Assembly: GCA_016219175.1 (NCBI GenBank) | Contig: JACRCD010000086.1 | Span: 62,001 to 126,000, forward strand | Origin: Deltaproteobacteria bacterium | Lineage (GTDB): Bacteria; Desulfobacterota; Desulfobulbia; Desulfobulbales; SURF-16 | Direction: 5' to 3' | DNA length: 64,000 bases | Shown here: positions 52,130 to 62,020 of the stretch, in pieces | Numbering within the stretch: the stretch's first letter is position 1 | How the letters are laid out: each line of letters opens with the position of its first letter | Made by a program: the position numbers and the translations under genes | The notes under the pieces: model-generated | What the model was told of the DNA's origin: nothing | Database searches by the model: none | The model's input: the letters and a program-made list of their open reading frames with translations, nothing else

Positions 52130-55100
52130 TTACTTCGGCTGCCAGTTCCCCTTTCGGCCGTTTTTCCTGGGGGCCGGCTCGGCCTGCTTCTTCATGAACT
52201 GGATGGCGTTATAGCCCAGGATGGTCTCGACTTCCCTGGAAAATTCCTGACTGGGATTGATGGTGAGGTCCTCGGGGATATCGATGTCCGCCTCCCCCCG
52301 TTTGGCGAAATGCAGGGTGAGGGAGACCGGACAGGGGCCGTGATGGCGATGGAGGGCTTTTTTCAGGTCTTCGAGCTTCCTGCGGTTGACCCGGTCCGAA
52401 TAGAGCACGATCCGGGCCCCGGCCGTAAATTTCTTGAGGGCCTCGGCCAGCAGGTCGATTGAGTCGGCAATGACCTTCGGTTCGCCTTCCTCTTCCTTTT
52501 GCAGGGTGCCCTGGACGATGAGCGGGGAGTCACCGTTCAGCATGTGGCCGGACTCGGCAAAGGTCTGCGAGAAGACCACCACCTCCACGCTGCTAGAGGT
52601 GTCTTCCAGGGTGAGGAAGCTCATGAGTTCGCCTTTTTTGTTCTTGATGTCCTTGCGGCTTTTGACCAGCCCGCCCAGCCTGACGGCGGACCCATCGCTG
52701 CGCTGCTGCAGATCGGCGATCTCGGTATCCGTGGCCTGCTTGATCTCGTCGCGGAAATCATCCAGGGGATGGCCGGTGATATAAAAACCCACGGTCTCCT
52801 TCTCGGCCGCCAGTTTATCCTTTTTCTCCCATTCGGGGATATCCGGCAGGGGGATGCTGGTTGATTTCTCCTTGGTGGTCTTGGGCATGATGGAAAAAAG
52901 GGAGAGCTGGCCGGATTCCCGGTCCCGCTGGGCAGCCTGGGCCTGTTCCATGGCCTGGTCCAGAATGGCGAAATGCTGGGAGCGTTTCGCCCCCAGGGAA
53001 TCAAAGGCCCCGGCCTTGATCAGACTCTCGATCACCCGCCGGTTCACCTTGCGGGAATCGATGCGGGAGCAGAAATCCCCCAGGGACTTGTAAGGCCCGT
53101 CCTTCTGCCGTTCCTCCATGATGGAGTCCAGGGCGGCCCCGCCCACGTTTTTCACGGCCGCCAGACCAAAACGGATTCTATCGTCGATAACGGTGAAGTC
53201 CTGGTTGCTCTCATTGATGTCCGGGGGCAGGACGTCGATCTGATGATCCTTGCATTCATTGATATAGCGGACCACCTTGTCGGTGTTGTTGACGTCGCAG
53301 GAGAGCAGGGCCGCCATGAACTGGGCCGGATAATGGGCCTTGAGATAGGCGGTCTGGTACGAGATGAGGGCGTAGGCCGCGCTGTGGGACTTGTTGAAGC
53401 CGTAGCCCGCGAACTTGGCCATCAGGTCGAAAATGTACTCCGCCTTGTCGAGTGGGACCTTGTTCTTTTCCGCCCCCTTCATGAACTTGCCGCGCTGCTC
53501 CTCCATGACCGCCGGGATCTTCTTGCCCATGGCGCGCCGCAGATTGTCGGCATCCCCCAGGGAGTAGCCGGCCAGCACATTGGCGATCTTCATGACCTGT
53601 TCCTGGTAGACGATGACCCCGTAGGTTTCTTTCAGGATCGGTTCCAGCTGGGGCAGCGGGTAGGAGGCCACCATCTTGCCGTGCTTGGTGTTGACGAAAT
53701 CATCAACCATGCCGCTTTCCAGCGGACCCGGCCGGTAAAGGGCCACCAGGGCGATGAGGTCGGTGAAGACCTCCGGTTTCATCTTCATGAGCAGCTGGCG
53801 CATGCCGGAACTCTCCAGCTGGAAGACGCCCAGGGCGTCGCCCTTGCACAGCAGGTCGTAGGTCTTCCGGTCATCCATGGGGATCGCGGTGATATCCAGG
53901 GGTTCGGCTCTTTCCTCCTTGATCAGCTTGAGGGCCCGGTCGATGACGGTGAGGGTTTTCAAGCCCAGGAAGTCGAATTTGATGAGCCCGGTCATCTCGG
54001 TGTACTTCATGTCGTACTGGGTGAGCACCTCGCCCTTGGGGCCCTTGCAGACGGGCAGGTACTCCACCATGGGCTCGGGAGAGATGACCACCCCGGCGGC
54101 GTGGATGGAGGTGTGGCGCTGCAGCCCCTCCAGCACCATGGCGATATCGAGCAGCTGTCTGACCTGCTCGTCGCGCTGGTACATGTCTTTCAGGCGCGGC
54201 TCCTCGTCCATGGCCTTGCGCAAGGTCATTTTCAACTCTTCCGGCACCAGCTTGGCGATGCGATCCACGTCGCCGAAGGGCATGGCCAGGGCGCGGCCCA
54301 CGTCGCGGATAACGCCCTTGGCCTTCATGGAGCCGTAGGTGATGATCTGGGTGACATGCTCGTCCCCGCCGTATTTGTCGTGCACGTATTTGATGACCTC
54401 GCCGCGCCGGTCCTGACAGAAGTCCACGTCAAAGTCGGGCATCGACTTGCGCTCGACATTGAGGAAACGCTCAAAGATGAGGCCGTACGGGATGGGGTCG
54501 ATATCGGTGATGCGCATGGAGTAGGCGGCCAGGCTGCCCGCGCCGGAACCGCGGCCGGGACCCACGGGGATATCATGATTCTTGGCCCAGTTGATGAAAT
54601 CGGCCACAATCAGAAAATAGCCGGGAAAGCCCATTTTCTTGATAACGTCGATCTCGAGATCCAAGCGCTTGCGGTATGTTTTTTCAAGTTCCGGGCTGAC
54701 CTCCTGCCGTTTCCTGAGTTCCTGCAACCGCTCCTTGAAACCCTCCCGCGCCGTCTTGTCAAACAGCGAATCCAGGGTTTCCCCCGGCGGCACCGGAAAG
54801 ATGGGGAAATAGTTGTTGCCGAATTCCAGTTCCAGGTTGCAGCGGTCGGCAATGGCCACGGTATTGGCAATGGCCTCGGGGCAGTGACTGAAACTTGCCC
54901 GCATTTCGCCGGGGGATTTGAAATAGAGCTGGTCGGTGCTGAATTTGAAGCGGCCCACATCGAGAATATTCTTGCCGGTCTGGATGCAGAGCAGCAGCTC
55001 GTGGGCCTTGTATTCCTCCCGGTTGAGATAGTGGCAGTCGTTGGTCGCCACCAGCGGGATGTTCAGCTCGGCGGCCAGGGTTTTCAGCCCCCGGTTGGCC

Positions 55101-55684
55101 TCGTTCTGCTCCTCCATGCCGTTTTCCTGCAGCTCGAAATAGAGGCGGTCGCCGAAGATCGCCTGCAGCTCCCTGGCCTTCTCCCGGGCCAGGTCCATGT
55201 TCTTTTCCTTGGCGATGAGGTAGGGGATCTCGCCGTGCAGGCAGGCGGTCATGGCAATCAGCCCCTCGCAGTGGGCCACCAGCACCTCCTTATCAATGCG
55301 CGGCTTGTAGTGAAAACCCTGGAGCTGGGCGATGGAGGCCAGTTTCATCAGGTTTTGGTAGCCGGTTTTGTTCATGGCCAGCAGCAGGATATGGAAGGCC
55401 GCCTTGCCTGAGCTTTTTGCCGATTTATCCGTGCGGGATTCCGGGGCGATGTAAAATTCGCAGCCGATAATGGGTTTGATGCCCGCCTTTTTAGCCTTCA
55501 CATAAAATTCCAGGGCGCCGTACATGGAGCCATGGTCCGTGATGGCCACGGTGTCCATGCCGAATTCCTTGCATTTGCTCAGGAGATCATCCAGACGGAT
55601 GGCGCCGTCCAGCAGACTGTACTGGGTGTGGACGTGCAGGTGGACGAAGTTGGCGGGGCTGGTTTCGCTGGTCTGGTTGGTCAT
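52130..55684 (-). CDS. dnaE: DNA polymerase III subunit alpha
   Basis: A 1184-residue replicative polymerase. The N-terminal PHP domain begins FVHLHVHTQYSLLDGAIRLD. Polymerase motifs include PVGPGRGSGAGSLAAYSMRI and the catalytic Asp pair in MPDFDVDFCQDRRGEVI; ALVALYRPGPLESGMVDDFV and GYGFNKSHSAAYALISYQTA follow. A C-terminal OB-fold (GGLVKSRKDIKNKKGELMSF) completes it. ATG 55684 is preferred; the frame extends to a GTG at 55744 inside repeat DNA. No strong ribosome site is seen. Confidence 0.95.
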   Translation of the reverse strand: MTNQTSETSPANFVHLHVHTQYSLLDGAIRLDDLLSKCKEFGMDTVAITDHGSMYGALEFYVKAKKAGIKPIIGCEFYIAPESRTDKSAKSSGKAAFHILLLAMNKTGYQNLMKLASIAQLQGFHYKPRIDKEVLVAHCEGLIAMTACLHGEIPYLIAKEKNMDLAREKARELQAIFGDRLYFELQENGMEEQNEANRGLKTLAAELNIPLVATNDCHYLNREEYKAHELLLCIQTGKNILDVGRFKFSTDQLYFKSPGEMRASFSHCPEAIANTVAIADRCNLELEFGNNYFPIFPVPPGETLDSLFDKTAREGFKERLQELRKRQEVSPELEKTYRKRLDLEIDVIKKMGFPGYFLIVADFINWAKNHDIPVGPGRGSGAGSLAAYSMRITDIDPIPYGLIFERFLNVERKSMPDFDVDFCQDRRGEVIKYVHDKYGGDEHVTQIITYGSMKAKGVIRDVGRALAMPFGDVDRIAKLVPEELKMTLRKAMDEEPRLKDMYQRDEQVRQLLDIAMVLEGLQRHTSIHAAGVVISPEPMVEYLPVCKGPKGEVLTQYDMKYTEMTGLIKFDFLGLKTLTVIDRALKLIKEERAEPLDITAIPMDDRKTYDLLCKGDALGVFQLESSGMRQLLMKMKPEVFTDLIALVALYRPGPLESGMVDDFVNTKHGKMVASYPLPQLEPILKETYGVIVYQEQVMKIANVLAGYSLGDADNLRRAMGKKIPAVMEEQRGKFMKGAEKNKVPLDKAEYIFDLMAKFAGYGFNKSHSAAYALISYQTAYLKAHYPAQFMAALLSCDVNNTDKVVRYINECKDHQIDVLPPDINESNQDFTVIDDRIRFGLAAVKNVGGAALDSIMEERQKDGPYKSLGDFCSRIDSRKVNRRVIESLIKAGAFDSLGAKRSQHFAILDQAMEQAQAAQRDRESGQLSLFSIMPKTTKEKSTSIPLPDIPEWEKKDKLAAEKETVGFYITGHPLDDFRDEIKQATDTEIADLQQRSDGSAVRLGGLVKSRKDIKNKKGELMSFLTLEDTSSSVEVVVFSQTFAESGHMLNGDSPLIVQGTLQKEEEGEPKVIADSIDLLAEALKKFTAGARIVLYSDRVNRRKLEDLKKALHRHHGPCPVSLTLHFAKRGEADIDIPEDLTINPSQEFSREVETILGYNAIQFMKKQAEPAPRKNGRKGNWQPK

Positions 55685-55730
55685 ATTGGTCTTGTTGGTC
55701 GTATCGGTTGGAGGAGTATTGCCTATTTTT

Positions 55731-55815
55731 CGTAGGGTGGGCACCGGTTTATCGTGCCCACCGGGAGTATCATGGTCTTTGCATCAGCGTGCGCAACAAA
55801 CGGCCGTTGCGCACC
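55731..55815. repeat. Hairpin repeats upstream of dnaE
   Basis: GGTGGGCAC...GTGCCCACC (55737-55762) and GTGCGCAAC...GTTGCGCAC (55789-55814) are the same two hairpin types seen at 51841-52030. They occupy the promoter side of dnaE. Confidence 0.7.
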
Positions 55816-55817
55816 GG

Positions 55818-55888
55818 TCTATGAGCTATGAGCCATGACCCATGAGCTACAAGCCATCAACCATCAACCATGACCCATGACCCATGAG
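55818..55888. repeat. Degenerate 7-bp tandem repeat
   Basis: About ten copies of a heptamer such as ATGAGCC, ATGACCC and ATCAACC lie between the dnaE upstream hairpins and the stop of the isomerase gene. A short run of the same type lies at 51976-52003 (ATCAGCC, ATGAGCC). It is probably slippage-generated simple sequence. Confidence 0.65.
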
Positions 55889-56674
55889 CTAAAAACCCAG
55901 TCTGTCAAGCGCCTCAAGGCTTTCCCGCACGCCGTCCTCATGGTGCGGCTCCAGGGTGACGAGGGGCGCGAGGTTTTTCTGCCGCAGATGGGCGAATAAA
56001 CCGGCAAAGTCAAAACGCCCGCTGCCCACGGCCAGGTGGGCGTCATGGTCGCCATGATTGTCATGGAGATGGAGCTGGCCGAGCCAGGGGTCAAGTTCCG
56101 GCAGCCAGTCCTGCCAGCTGTTGCCGGCAAAGGCCAGCACATGGCCGACGTCCAGGCAGAAACGGGCCTGGGGTGAAGCAAGGGACTGCAGAATCTTTTT
56201 ATGCTGGGCCGGTCCCTGTTCATAGGTGTTTTCCAGCATGATCGGCGTGTTTTCCTTTACCGCGATGTCGAGAAATTCCCGCCACGCCTCCAGGGTATAT
56301 TTGAACCACTCTTTTTCCTTGTAGCCGTGTTTGTTTGCCTCAAAACCCAGATGGCAGACAATCGATTTCGGCCTGAAAACGGCAATCAGCCCAAAGGCCC
56401 GGCGGATTTTGTCGCGGCTCGCCTGGCGGATATGCTGGTCCAGGCTGCCCGGAGAGAGCTCGAAAAAAGGGGCGTGCAGGGTGCAGGATAAATCATGTTG
56501 GCCAAGCTGCCGGGCAACATCCGCGAATTCCCTGGCGGCCGCGGTATAGAGAACATCCCCTTCCAGGCCGATCTCGGGCTGCAAGCCCTCGGCCAGAAAG
56601 CGGTCCAGGTTGGCCTGCAGGTAACGGAAAGGGGCATTGACAAAACAGCGGGACTTAATGTGGGCCAGGGACAT
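55889..56674 (-). CDS. Sugar phosphate isomerase/epimerase-like (AP endonuclease 2 TIM barrel)
   Basis: A 261-residue TIM-barrel protein with metal-site motifs: TLHAPFFELSPGS, VCHLGFEANKHG, IMLENTYEQGP, FCLDVGHVLAFAG, LHLHDNHGDHDAHLAVGSG and VTLEPHHEDG. The His/Asp/Glu set fits a divalent-metal xylose isomerase-like barrel. The substrate is unknown. It lies eight bases after the Trm112-like gene. Confidence 0.85.
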   Translation of the reverse strand: MSLAHIKSRCFVNAPFRYLQANLDRFLAEGLQPEIGLEGDVLYTAAAREFADVARQLGQHDLSCTLHAPFFELSPGSLDQHIRQASRDKIRRAFGLIAVFRPKSIVCHLGFEANKHGYKEKEWFKYTLEAWREFLDIAVKENTPIMLENTYEQGPAQHKKILQSLASPQARFCLDVGHVLAFAGNSWQDWLPELDPWLGQLHLHDNHGDHDAHLAVGSGRFDFAGLFAHLRQKNLAPLVTLEPHHEDGVRESLEALDRLGF

Positions 56675-56682
56675 GATGCGGC

Positions 56683-56856
56683 TTACTCTTCTTCCAGGGG
56701 CCTGGCTTCGTCGATCAGCATGATGGGAATGTCATCCTTGATTTCATAAACCAGTTTGCAGACGCGGCAGATCAGGCCGTTTTCCTTCTTGTTGAGCTGG
56801 ATCGGTCCTTTACACTTGGGACAGGCAAGAATGTCGAGCAGTTCTTTTTTTATCAT
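56683..56856 (-). CDS. Trm112-like (UPF0434/YcaR) zinc-ribbon protein
   Basis: A 57-residue protein starting MIKKELLDILACPKCKGPIQ, with a second Cys pair ICRVCKLVYEI and ending IPIMLIDEARPLEEE. Both Cys pairs and the DDIPIMLxxEA end are typical of Trm112-type proteins, activators of methyltransferases in other organisms. A good ribosome site AAGGA precedes ATG 56856. It forms a two-gene unit with the isomerase-like gene. Confidence 0.88.
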   Translation of the reverse strand: MIKKELLDILACPKCKGPIQLNKKENGLICRVCKLVYEIKDDIPIMLIDEARPLEEE

Positions 56857-56934
56857 GAACGTTCCTTCAGGATGGGTTTTGGCGGAGTGGGGGAAATGCC
56901 TTTTTGTACCCCACCTGGCGGTACCGTGTCAAGG

Positions 56935-57100
56935 TTTGATGGCGTCGTAAAAAGTCCGATCTACTGCGTTGTAGCGCATTTTTGTTCGCTCGGCATACCA
57001 CGTGTATAGCCTCACTCTCAAAAATACACTACGCCTTGTATATCGAACTTTGTTACTTAGCCATCTTGGCATTTTCGCCGACTTTTTACTGGTTGATCAA
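56935..57100 (+). repeat. Dispersed ~165-bp repeat, copy C
   Basis: It begins TTTGATGGCGTCGTAAAAAG and ends CGCCGACTTTTTACTGGTTG, over 85% identical to copy A (22206-22368, inverted). The ends form an imperfect inverted repeat. It lies in the divergent region between the Trm112-like gene and the LPS cluster. Confidence 0.8.
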
Positions 57101-57201
57101 GGTTTGCGATGCTCCGCGAAAAGCGGGCTTGCAATAAAAGGTTCATTCCTTTACTATCGGGCTTTTTACGGAAAACAAACAACGGATTTAGTGTAGCGGA
57201 C

Positions 57202-58344
57202 ATGAAACTGGCCTTCCTTATCAATAATTATTATCCCTATGGCGGGCTGGAAAAAAACTTTTTGCGCATCGCCCGGGCCTGCCTGGACAGAGGGCATGTT
57301 GTCACCGTCTTCACCATGTCCTGGCAGGGAGAGAGGCCAGTCGACCTAGAAGTGGTTCTCGTCCCCACCAGTGGCCTGACAAATCACGGCCGCTCTCAAG
57401 CCTTTGCCAAGCAGCTCGGCAAACATCGGCATGCCGAGGGCTATGACCTGATCGTGGGCTTTAACCGCCTGCCCGGCCTGAATCTTTATTACGCGGCGGA
57501 CGTCTGCTACGTGCTTGATATGGCCCGGCGGCGCGGCTTTTGGGCACGGTTTACGGCTAGGTATCGCACCTATGCCGGCTTTGAGAAGGCGGTTTTTGCC
57601 AAGGAGTCCGCGACCCGCATCATGTATCTCTCCGAGGCGGAAAAGAAAAATTATATACGTGTCTACAACACCCCGGAAGAGCGCTTTGTCTATCTGCCTC
57701 CCGGCATTGACCGGGAGCGGATTCGGGCCGAGCTGCGCCCGGAAATCCGCAGGCGGACCAGAGAGGAGTGCGGGGTGGGAGACGGGCAGTTCATGCTGAT
57801 CATGATCGGCTCGGATTTTGCCCGCAAGGGGGTGGCCCGGGCCATTGTCGCCCTGGGAGCCCTGCCGCGGGAAGTGCGGGAGCAAACCCGTCTCTATGTC
57901 ATCGGCAAGGGCGAGGCCCAAAAAATGGCACGCCTGGCAGCCGGGGCCGGGGTCAGGGACCGGGTGCATTTTCTAGGGACGCGGTCCGATGTCCCCCGTT
58001 TTCTGGCCGGGGCTGACCTGCTGCTGCACCCGGCGGTGACGGAAAACACCGGCAATGCCATTCTGGAGGCCATGGTGGCCGGGCTGCCGGTTCTGGCCAC
58101 GGAAATCTGCGGCTATTCCTTTCATGTAACCAAGGCGGCGGCCGGGTGTCTGGTCCCGGAACCCTTCGCGCAACAGGAGATGAACAGAATTCTTGGCGGT
58201 ATGCTGAGGCCGGCTGAGCTGAAAGCGTGGGGCGAAAACGCTTATGCCTACGCGGACCGGGAGGACCTGTACAGCCGTCCCCAGGCGGCGGTGAGAATCA
58301 TCGAAGAGACGGCGGCCCGCAAAAAGAGAGGGGTGAGCCGATGA
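57202..58344 (+). CDS. WaaG-like glycosyltransferase (GT4, LPS core)
   Basis: A 380-residue GT-B enzyme. The N-terminus MKLAFLINNYYPYGGLEKNF provides the acceptor-binding loop, and the C-terminal donor domain has SDFARKGVARAIVALGALP, the E-x7-E motif region (AVTENTGNAILEAMVAGLPV) and ICGYSFHV. It resembles WaaG, which adds the first glucose to heptose in LPS core. ATG 57202 is chosen; the frame is open 31 residues upstream through copy C's flank. It overlaps the kinase gene (ATGA). Confidence 0.87.
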   Translation: MKLAFLINNYYPYGGLEKNFLRIARACLDRGHVVTVFTMSWQGERPVDLEVVLVPTSGLTNHGRSQAFAKQLGKHRHAEGYDLIVGFNRLPGLNLYYAADVCYVLDMARRRGFWARFTARYRTYAGFEKAVFAKESATRIMYLSEAEKKNYIRVYNTPEERFVYLPPGIDRERIRAELRPEIRRRTREECGVGDGQFMLIMIGSDFARKGVARAIVALGALPREVREQTRLYVIGKGEAQKMARLAAGAGVRDRVHFLGTRSDVPRFLAGADLLLHPAVTENTGNAILEAMVAGLPVLATEICGYSFHVTKAAAGCLVPEPFAQQEMNRILGGMLRPAELKAWGENAYAYADREDLYSRPQAAVRIIEETAARKKRGVSR

Positions 58345-59231
58345 CTGATCTGGCCGCCCCTGTTGACCTGGTCGAATCCCTTGGTCAAGATCCAAACTCG
58401 TCCTGGCGGCTGGTCATTAACGCCGTCTACCAGCAGCAGCTGCAGAGCGCCGGCTTGCGGGGCTTTCAGGACTTTTATGATCCGCGCCACGGCACCCTCA
58501 TTAAAAAAATCAAGGAGCGCTCCGTCTGCCGCTGTGAAATCGCGGGCACGGTCTTTTTTTTGAAAAAACATGACCGGGAAAAACAGCAGAAAAAAGGGCT
58601 CCGGCCATCCTCCTCTCCTGTCTGGCAATCAGAGGGCGGCAAGGAGTTTGTCTATTTTTATGATTTCCGCAGGCACAACCTGGCCACGGCCGTGCCGGTG
58701 GCCATGGGGGAGAGGGTGTATGGCGACGGCACGGTGGACTCTTTTTTCCTGACCGAGGATTTTTCTCCCTATGTGCAGCTGGAAGAGCTGATCCGCAATC
58801 AGCCGGAGCGGCTGGCCGGCCGGCCGCACGCGCTGTTGCGGAAGAATATTCTGCGGGCTGTGGCCGCATACGCCGGAAAAATGCACGCCAGCGGCTTCAA
58901 CCATCTTGATTTCAACGCCACCCATGTCCTGCTGGCTAATGTTGACAGCGGCGCGCCGGCCATCGCCCTCTTTGATCTGCAGAGAATCGACACAAATACC
59001 CTGGGCCGCTTCCGCTGGCCGGTCAAGGCCCTGGCCGAGTTCAATTACAGCAGCAGGGAAAACGGTGTCTTCTCCGACAGCGAACGTTTTTTTCTTTTCC
59101 AGGCCTATCTGGGCAAAGAGGGGCAGTCTCTTAACCTGTTTGAGCGGCTGATCTGGGGCTGGATTGAGGCCAAGACGGAACGCATAGCGCACCATACGGA
59201 CAGGAGGCGGGCAAGAAAAAAGGTATCGTGA
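58341..59231 (+). CDS. WaaP/RfaP-like LPS core kinase
   Basis: A 296-residue protein kinase-like enzyme. The ATP-binding Lys region (TVFFLKKHDREKQQKKG), the conserved GFNHLDFNATHVLL catalytic loop and ALFDLQRID (metal Asp) match the RIO/WaaP fold, which phosphorylates LPS heptose. The frame extends upstream inside the previous gene, but ATG 58341, overlapping its stop, is the start. Confidence 0.85.
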   Translation: MTDLAAPVDLVESLGQDPNSSWRLVINAVYQQQLQSAGLRGFQDFYDPRHGTLIKKIKERSVCRCEIAGTVFFLKKHDREKQQKKGLRPSSSPVWQSEGGKEFVYFYDFRRHNLATAVPVAMGERVYGDGTVDSFFLTEDFSPYVQLEELIRNQPERLAGRPHALLRKNILRAVAAYAGKMHASGFNHLDFNATHVLLANVDSGAPAIALFDLQRIDTNTLGRFRWPVKALAEFNYSSRENGVFSDSERFFLFQAYLGKEGQSLNLFERLIWGWIEAKTERIAHHTDRRRARKKVS

Positions 59232-59362
59232 CGGGTCTCTCCACCGGTGGCAGGAGCATCTTTCTTTGCCCAGCACAACAAACTCCTTCTTGCAATTAAA
59301 GGGTATCTCATTTACTATTCCCCGTTTGTTTCTCTTACTTTCTGGGTTTTCTGATACATTTT

Positions 59363-61138
59363 ATGAATAAATCATCTCTTACACAGCTGTTTCAAAGAAA
59401 GGTCTGGCGTTTTGTCAGCCCGTACGCCGGATCGGTGCTGCTGGCGGTTGTCTTCAGCCTGATCTCATCAGGCGCCAGCGGCGGCATCGCCTGGATGGTA
59501 AAACCGGTTATTGACTCGATCTTTGTTGAGAAAAAATATGCCGTGCTTACCTGGCTTCCCCTGGCCATCATCTTTCTCTATTCCCTCAGGGGCGGGAGTC
59601 AGATGCTTTATTCCATCATGATGCGCTCCGCCTCGCTGAAGATGGTCCGGGATCTGCGGGTCAAGACATACAGCCACCTGCTCAGGCTGCCGCTCTCTGT
59701 GTTCGGTTCCGAGACCTCGGGCAGAATAATTTCCCGGTTGATTAATGATATCAACATGCTGCAGGCTCTGGTCTCGGACACCATTCTCACCTTTTTCAAG
59801 GAAGGCCCCACCGTCATTGTCATGCTCGTGGTTGCGTTTTACCGCAAATGGGATGTGGCCCTGCTGGCGCTCATCGTCCTGCCGGGCATGATCCGCTTGA
59901 CCCACCGTTTCGGCACCAAGGTCAAGAGGCAGAAGACCAAGGCGCAGCAGACCCTGTCCACCATCACCCATCAGGTGGGCGAAAGTGTGACCGGCTTGCG
60001 GGTGGTGAAAATCTTCATCAATGAAGAGGGCTTTGTCAGCCGGTTCAGGAATGAATGTCTGAGTCATTACGGACAGGAGTATAAAATCATCCGTCTCAAG
60101 GAGATGGTCAAATTCCTGAGCGACGTGGCCAGCGGAGTGGGGGTGGGCCTGGTGGTCTGGTACGGCGGCCTGCTTGTCGTGAAAGGGGTGATCACCAGCG
60201 GGGATCTTTTTTCCTCCCTGGGCGCCGTCATCATGGTGCTCTCACCCATGAAAAAAATTGGCGACTCCTACACCATTCTCCAGGAGACCGTGGCGGCCAT
60301 CGACCGCTTGGAGTGGCTGGAGCAGTTGCCCGAGGAAAAGAGCGGCACGGTGCGCGTCAATTCCTTTCAAAAAGAGATCCGTTTCGAGGGGGTCTCTCAC
60401 CGCTACAAGGAAAATGACGAGTACGCCTTGAAAAATATCGACCTGAGGATACTCAAGGGGGAGATCCTGGCCGTGGTCGGCGCCAGCGGCGCAGGCAAAA
60501 GCACGCTGATCGATCTGATTCCCCGTTATTTCGATCCATCCGAAGGGAGGGTGTTTTTTGACGGCCATGATCTGCGGGATATCGCTCTTGCCGATCTGCG
60601 CGGTCTTATCGGCCTGGTCAGTCAGGATGTCATTCTCTTTAACGGGACAATCCGGGAAAACATAGCCTTCGGCAAACCGGATGTCACCGATGAGGACATT
60701 ATCAAGGCCGCGAAGATGGCCAATATTCATGAGGTCATCATGGAGCTGCCCGAGGGCTTCGACACCGTGCTCGGCGAAAGGGGCCTGTCCCTTTCCGGCG
60801 GTCAGCGGCAACGCGTCGCCATTGCCCGGGCCATATGCAAGAACTCGCCTATTCTCATCCTGGATGAGGCCACCTCGGCCCTGGACAGGGTCAATGAGCA
60901 GCTGGTTCAGGCCTCCCTGGAAAAATTAATGAAAGACCGGACAACAATCGTCGTGGCCCACCGGCTTTCCACCATCCGCAATGCCGACAGAATCCTGGTG
61001 ATGGATCATGGCGGCATCGTGGCAGCCGGCAGCCATGACCAGCTGATGGAGACCTCCGCCTCCTACCGGGAACTCTATCACACCATGAAGGTTTCCCCGG
61101 AAGACAATGGCAACATCGCCGCCGGGGAAAGCCGCTGA
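59363..61138 (+). CDS. msbA: Lipid A/LPS exporter-type ABC transporter (MsbA-like)
   Basis: A 591-residue half transporter with six membrane helices (about 20-310) and a C-terminal ATPase with Walker A GASGAGKST, signature LSGGQRQR, Walker B ILILDEATSALD and the switch His (VVAHRLS). It flips lipid A-core or a similar lipid across the inner membrane. The location in an LPS core cluster supports the MsbA role. Confidence 0.88.
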   Translation: MNKSSLTQLFQRKVWRFVSPYAGSVLLAVVFSLISSGASGGIAWMVKPVIDSIFVEKKYAVLTWLPLAIIFLYSLRGGSQMLYSIMMRSASLKMVRDLRVKTYSHLLRLPLSVFGSETSGRIISRLINDINMLQALVSDTILTFFKEGPTVIVMLVVAFYRKWDVALLALIVLPGMIRLTHRFGTKVKRQKTKAQQTLSTITHQVGESVTGLRVVKIFINEEGFVSRFRNECLSHYGQEYKIIRLKEMVKFLSDVASGVGVGLVVWYGGLLVVKGVITSGDLFSSLGAVIMVLSPMKKIGDSYTILQETVAAIDRLEWLEQLPEEKSGTVRVNSFQKEIRFEGVSHRYKENDEYALKNIDLRILKGEILAVVGASGAGKSTLIDLIPRYFDPSEGRVFFDGHDLRDIALADLRGLIGLVSQDVILFNGTIRENIAFGKPDVTDEDIIKAAKMANIHEVIMELPEGFDTVLGERGLSLSGGQRQRVAIARAICKNSPILILDEATSALDRVNEQLVQASLEKLMKDRTTIVVAHRLSTIRNADRILVMDHGGIVAAGSHDQLMETSASYRELYHTMKVSPEDNGNIAAGESR

Positions 61139-61165
61139 CCTTTTTTATTAGCCGGGATGTGATTT

Positions 61166-62011
61166 ATGGAAACCATAAAGAAGAAATTCAACAGCACGCG
61201 GGAAGGGATAAAGAACTCTTTTTATCGCCGGAAAAAACGGATCAAGGCCGAAAACAGCAGGTTTACCCTTATTTTCGATACCTTCTATGCCGATGACGTC
61301 CGTCAGGTGATTCGGCTGTGCAAGCGCATCAACAGAAACAGATGGGAAAACGATATGATCCAGCTCTGTTTCGACAGGGTCAAACAGGATGAGACAGTCC
61401 TGGAGGTCGGCACCTGGATCGGCAACTATTCGACTTTTCTCGGTAAATACATTGTGCCCCATGGTCAGGTCTTCGGTTTTGAGCCGGATCCGGTGGCGTA
61501 CCGGCAGTGCGCCATCAATCTGCATTTAAACGATGTGCACAATGTCTTTCTGCAGCGCGCGGCCCTAGCCGAGCAGACAGGTTTTCTTGATCTGTATACC
61601 AATAGAATTTTCGGGAACTCCGGTTCATCCATTTTTGCCACAAATCCGGTGACGGACGGCCATGGCCAGAGAAAGATCAAGGTCCCCTGCACCACCATCG
61701 ACCGGTTTGTCGAGGCGTTTCAGATCGCTCCCACCACGGTCAAAATTGATGTGGAAGGGGCCGAGGATCTGGTTATCGAAGGGGGGCGGCGCGTTCTGCA
61801 GGGAAAAGAGGTAAAGCTCCTGGTGGAAATTCATACCCCGTATCTTGCGGCCAGGGGTAGATCGCCCCAGCATGTTTTCCGGCAACTGGCCGAACTTGGC
61901 AAAACTCTGTACATGGTTGAAGAGATTGACGGCTCACCCTATAAAAAAGGGGAGGCCATTGATCCTTCCCGGCCCATGGAGATTGCCAATTTTCATATCC
62001 TGGCGGTATGA
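61166..62011 (+). CDS. FkbM-family methyltransferase
   Basis: A 281-residue SAM-dependent methyltransferase: SAM site VLEVGTWIGNYSTFLGKYI, EPDP (FGFEPDPVAYRQCAINL) and the FkbM signature VKIDVEGAEDLVIEGGRRVL. It probably methylates a sugar hydroxyl on LPS or another surface glycan. It is 27 bases after msbA. Confidence 0.87.
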   Translation: METIKKKFNSTREGIKNSFYRRKKRIKAENSRFTLIFDTFYADDVRQVIRLCKRINRNRWENDMIQLCFDRVKQDETVLEVGTWIGNYSTFLGKYIVPHGQVFGFEPDPVAYRQCAINLHLNDVHNVFLQRAALAEQTGFLDLYTNRIFGNSGSSIFATNPVTDGHGQRKIKVPCTTIDRFVEAFQIAPTTVKIDVEGAEDLVIEGGRRVLQGKEVKLLVEIHTPYLAARGRSPQHVFRQLAELGKTLYMVEEIDGSPYKKGEAIDPSRPMEIANFHILAV

Positions 62012-62020
62012 TATCGGCTC

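Noticed and set aside
52973-55411. 812-codon plus-strand frame opposite dnaE
   Set aside because: It is antisense to the polymerase, rich in Gly/His/Val runs that mirror dnaE codons, and has no domain pattern.
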